Source of the DNA: Candidatus Aegiribacteria sp.
GTDB lineage: Bacteria; Fermentibacterota; Fermentibacteria; Fermentibacterales; Fermentibacteraceae
Direction: 5' to 3'
Assembly (NCBI GenBank): GCA_021107345.1
Contig: JAIOSX010000207.1
Span: 1-7,569 of the forward strand
DNA length: 7,569 nt
A program made the translations under genes and the position numbers. Under the pieces are notes generated by a model, which saw only the letters and a program-made list of their open reading frames with translations, was not told the DNA's origin and did no database searches. Positions 6,137 to 7,569 of this stretch are shown piece after piece; positions within the stretch are counted from its first letter, which is position 1; each line of letters starts with the position of its first letter.

Positions 6137-6823
6137 ATGAAACAGAAAACAATAATCGCAAGAGGTGTCACCTGGGAACGTATTCCCATCAAGACCAGAC
6201 TTATACTTAAGGGAGATAGTCTGCTTGATGCTATTAAAGAGGGTCTTGAAGAGGCTGATGCTATACTCCGGTTCGATGACATTCTGTTTGTAAGTGAAAA
6301 AGCCGTAGGCGCAAGCCAGGGAAGATATTATCTGCTGGATGACGGCTCTCTGAAACCGCGACGCCTTGCCGTACTACTAAGCAGATTCGTAAAAAAAACT
6401 CCTGCAGGTATAGGGTTGGGAATGCCTGAGACGATGGAATGTGCCCTCAGAGAGTGTGGAACGCCAAGGATTCTCTTCGCAGCCTTTATTGGCGCATTGG
6501 GGAAACTGTTCGACAGAAAAGGAGACTTCTATCGAGTGGCCGGACCAAAAGCCAGGTCAATTGATGGCCCTACAAAAGGGACTATTCCTCCCTTCAACCA
6601 GGCGGTAAGCCTCGCTCCTTCCAACCCTGATGGTGTTTCCAGGGAAATCGCAGAACATTTCAAGTGCCATGCCGCTGTTGTTGATGTGAACGACCTTGGT
6701 GGTAATATTCTTGGAGTATATCCTCCCGAGCTTGACGGAGATATGCTTGTTGAAATTCTAAGCGATAACCCACTTGGCCAGGGAACAGCAAGCACTCCGG
6801 TTGGAATAATACGGAAGGCCTGA
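6137..6823 (+). CDS. F420-0:gamma-glutamyl ligase-like protein (COG1478/PF01996, short bacterial subgroup)
   Basis: CofE adds glutamates to the side chain of coenzyme F420. This protein belongs to the same superfamily, but to a bacterial subgroup also found in species not known to make F420, so its real substrate is open. The 228 residues show the subgroup's landmarks. They are IPIKTRLI (16-23); a GD pair at 26-27 that starts a helix; SEKAVGASQGR (53-63); MPETM (96-100); KGDFYRVAG (128-136); SIDGPTKGTIPPFN (141-154); LAPSNPDGV (159-167); VVDVNDLGGNILG (181-193); and a closing NPLGQGTASTPVGII. No signal peptide or membrane segment is seen, so it is probably cytosolic. The ATG at 6137 is preceded by GGAGGG with an unusually long 11-base spacer. 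No better in-frame start is nearby. It is divergent from the creatininase gene. Confidence 0.85.
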   Translation: MKQKTIIARGVTWERIPIKTRLILKGDSLLDAIKEGLEEADAILRFDDILFVSEKAVGASQGRYYLLDDGSLKPRRLAVLLSRFVKKTPAGIGLGMPETMECALRECGTPRILFAAFIGALGKLFDRKGDFYRVAGPKARSIDGPTKGTIPPFNQAVSLAPSNPDGVSREIAEHFKCHAAVVDVNDLGGNILGVYPPELDGDMLVEILSDNPLGQGTASTPVGIIRKA

Positions 6824-6869
6824 GCCACATAAATACTATGAAGATATTTAAGCACAGAAGAAGATCCAC

Positions 6870-7496
6870 ATGGACCTGATTCAGGTATTTAACCCAAATC
6901 TTACGAATACTTTCAATAACGCTTCAGGACCGGCGGCCTTCTATTATTCCATAGTTGATGAAATCGACCCTGTAATGAAATTCCTGAATGAACATCTATC
7001 CATAAGTGATGATGAAACTGTTAAAGGGATACTACTGGAACTTACTTCCAATGCTGTCACCGCTCCTATCGGCTATACACTTGGCAGAGAAACCGGACTC
7101 ACCAGGGATGAGATGTTTTCGGCAATCGGAACATCTGTTCTGTGGCCGGATTTAAGCATGAGGAATTCTTCCAGGTCTTCCCCCGAATCACTAATCCGTA
7201 TAGAACAATTGCTTGGGATCAGCATTCCTGAGTGGCTGTCCATGCAGCTGAAAGATCGGATTAATCTCCTGGGGCTAACTCCCATGAGCAACTGGGTGCA
7301 AATAACTGCAAATATTGATGTACAGCAGAATTGTTACAGTCTATCTGTTGTTTCAGCATTTCCAGCATTGAAAGGGGATATAGAAGCGATACGTTACCGC
7401 TTTGAATCCACTGATGAAGCTTCCATCCGGATTCGGAATGAGAGAAAACCTTTTGAAGATAAAGATGGCATCTATCATATGCCATCATTTACATAA
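6870..7496 (+). CDS. uncharacterised protein with a degenerate GHKL/HATPase-like layout
   Basis: I do not recognise a named family. The 208-residue soluble protein has VKGILLELTSNAVTAP at 51-66. The ELxxNA core (E57, N61) has the form of the N-box of GHKL ATPases (histidine kinases, anti-sigma kinases), where Glu is catalytic and Asn binds Mg. A helical middle follows. Then LKDRINLLGLTPMSNWVQITANI (127-149) and YSLSVVSAFP (156-165) resemble the strand order leading to the G1 box. No DxGxG is present, so ATP binding may be lost or unusual. The overall pattern recalls hypothetical N-box proteins of spirochaetes and related phyla; this is inference from memory. The ATG at 6870 has only a weak purine-rich SD (AGAAGAAGA). 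It follows the F420-ligase-like gene by 46 bases on the same strand and could share its transcript. Confidence 0.7.
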   Translation: MDLIQVFNPNLTNTFNNASGPAAFYYSIVDEIDPVMKFLNEHLSISDDETVKGILLELTSNAVTAPIGYTLGRETGLTRDEMFSAIGTSVLWPDLSMRNSSRSSPESLIRIEQLLGISIPEWLSMQLKDRINLLGLTPMSNWVQITANIDVQQNCYSLSVVSAFPALKGDIEAIRYRFESTDEASIRIRNERKPFEDKDGIYHMPSFT

Positions 7497-7536
7497 TGAA
7501 TCACTGAAAAGGTAATTATCAGGTATAAATGGGATT

Positions 7537-7569
7537 ATGGCATATAAAGATTTTAAGTTTTATGGTACA
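7537..7569 (+). CDS. possible start of a further gene, cut by the window end
   Basis: An ATG at 7537 opens a frame of eleven codons, MAYKDFKFYGT, with no stop before the window ends. The start lies 41 bases after the previous stop. No clear SD precedes it. A second ATG at 7529 opens another frame that is also uninterrupted to the edge (MGLWHIKIL...). Either could be real, and the 33 bases are far too few to assign a product. Confidence 0.25.
   Translation, partial: MAYKDFKFYGT

Noticed and set aside
6529..6869. Minus-strand open frames opposite the F420-ligase-like gene
   Set aside because: They are antisense shadows of a strongly family-matching gene, with no SD or domain signal.
6838..6879. 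Small frame encoding MKIFKHRRRSTWT overlapping the start of the 6870 gene, as a possible leader peptide
   Set aside because: No SD precedes it, and thirteen codons without conservation data are indistinguishable from chance.
7464..7486. Inverted repeat GATGGCA/TGCCATC with a 9-base loop near the end of the 6870 gene, as a terminator
   Set aside because: It lies inside the coding sequence, the stem is short and no T tract follows.
7536..7546. TATGGCATATA, also present at 4932-4942, as a shared regulatory site
   Set aside because: A shared 11-base word is expected several times by chance in a window of this length, and the second copy overlaps a possible start codon.

Overview
The window is bacterial chromosomal DNA of middling GC content, estimated by eye at mid-40s percent. 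It is densely packed with ordinary protein genes. Strong Shine-Dalgarno (SD) sequences precede most starts, which argues against an archaeal or eukaryotic source. The mix of genes is a SpoIIE-type phosphatase with PDZ, multi-membrane and GAF parts, an F420-ligase-like protein, a creatininase-family amidohydrolase, CutA and a YpsC/RlmL-type RNA methyltransferase. It suits a free-living Gram-negative lineage or a poorly sampled candidate phylum. The phylum is not determinable from sequence alone. I found no tRNA, rRNA, CRISPR array, insertion sequence, integrase or attachment site.

Layout. Positions 1-156 are a leader with no gene I can support. A plus-strand THUMP/SAM RNA methyltransferase runs 157-1296, with the start set by an SD. 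It converges, with only 3 bases between stop codons, on a five-gene minus-strand block. Read in transcription order from 6071 down to 1300, that block is: creatininase-family hydrolase (6071-5343), CutA (5317-4991), winged-helix regulator (4910-4545), large membrane SpoIIE-type phosphatase (4473-1966) and a triple zinc-ribbon protein (1917-1300). The gaps are 25, 80, 71 and 48 bases. The first two genes look like one transcript. The winged-helix gene and the phosphatase each have their own promoter-like and palindromic sequences upstream, so the block probably has internal promoters.

A 65-base divergent region (6072-6136) separates the creatininase gene from a plus-strand COG1478/PF01996 F420-ligase-like gene (6137-6823). 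Next comes a 208-residue protein (6870-7496) that I do not recognise with certainty. It carries an ELxxNA motif and an overall layout like a degenerate GHKL/histidine-kinase-type ATPase fold. The last 33 bases may be the start of another gene.

How the genes may work together. The winged-helix protein, the phosphatase and the zinc-ribbon protein form a plausible signalling cassette: a transcription regulator, a membrane phosphatase and a downstream protein of unknown role. SpoIIE-type phosphatases usually act on phosphorylated STAS-domain anti-sigma antagonists opposite a GHKL serine kinase. No STAS protein is in view. The GHKL-like protein at 6870-7496 is the only kinase-fold candidate and it looks degenerate. 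The creatininase and F420-ligase-like families both have members in deazaflavin/redox-cofactor pathways, but nothing in the window shows that F420 is made here. I do not see a clearly new defence or mobile system. The best leads are the unclassified GHKL-like protein, the phosphatase cassette with its palindromes, and the triple zinc-ribbon protein.
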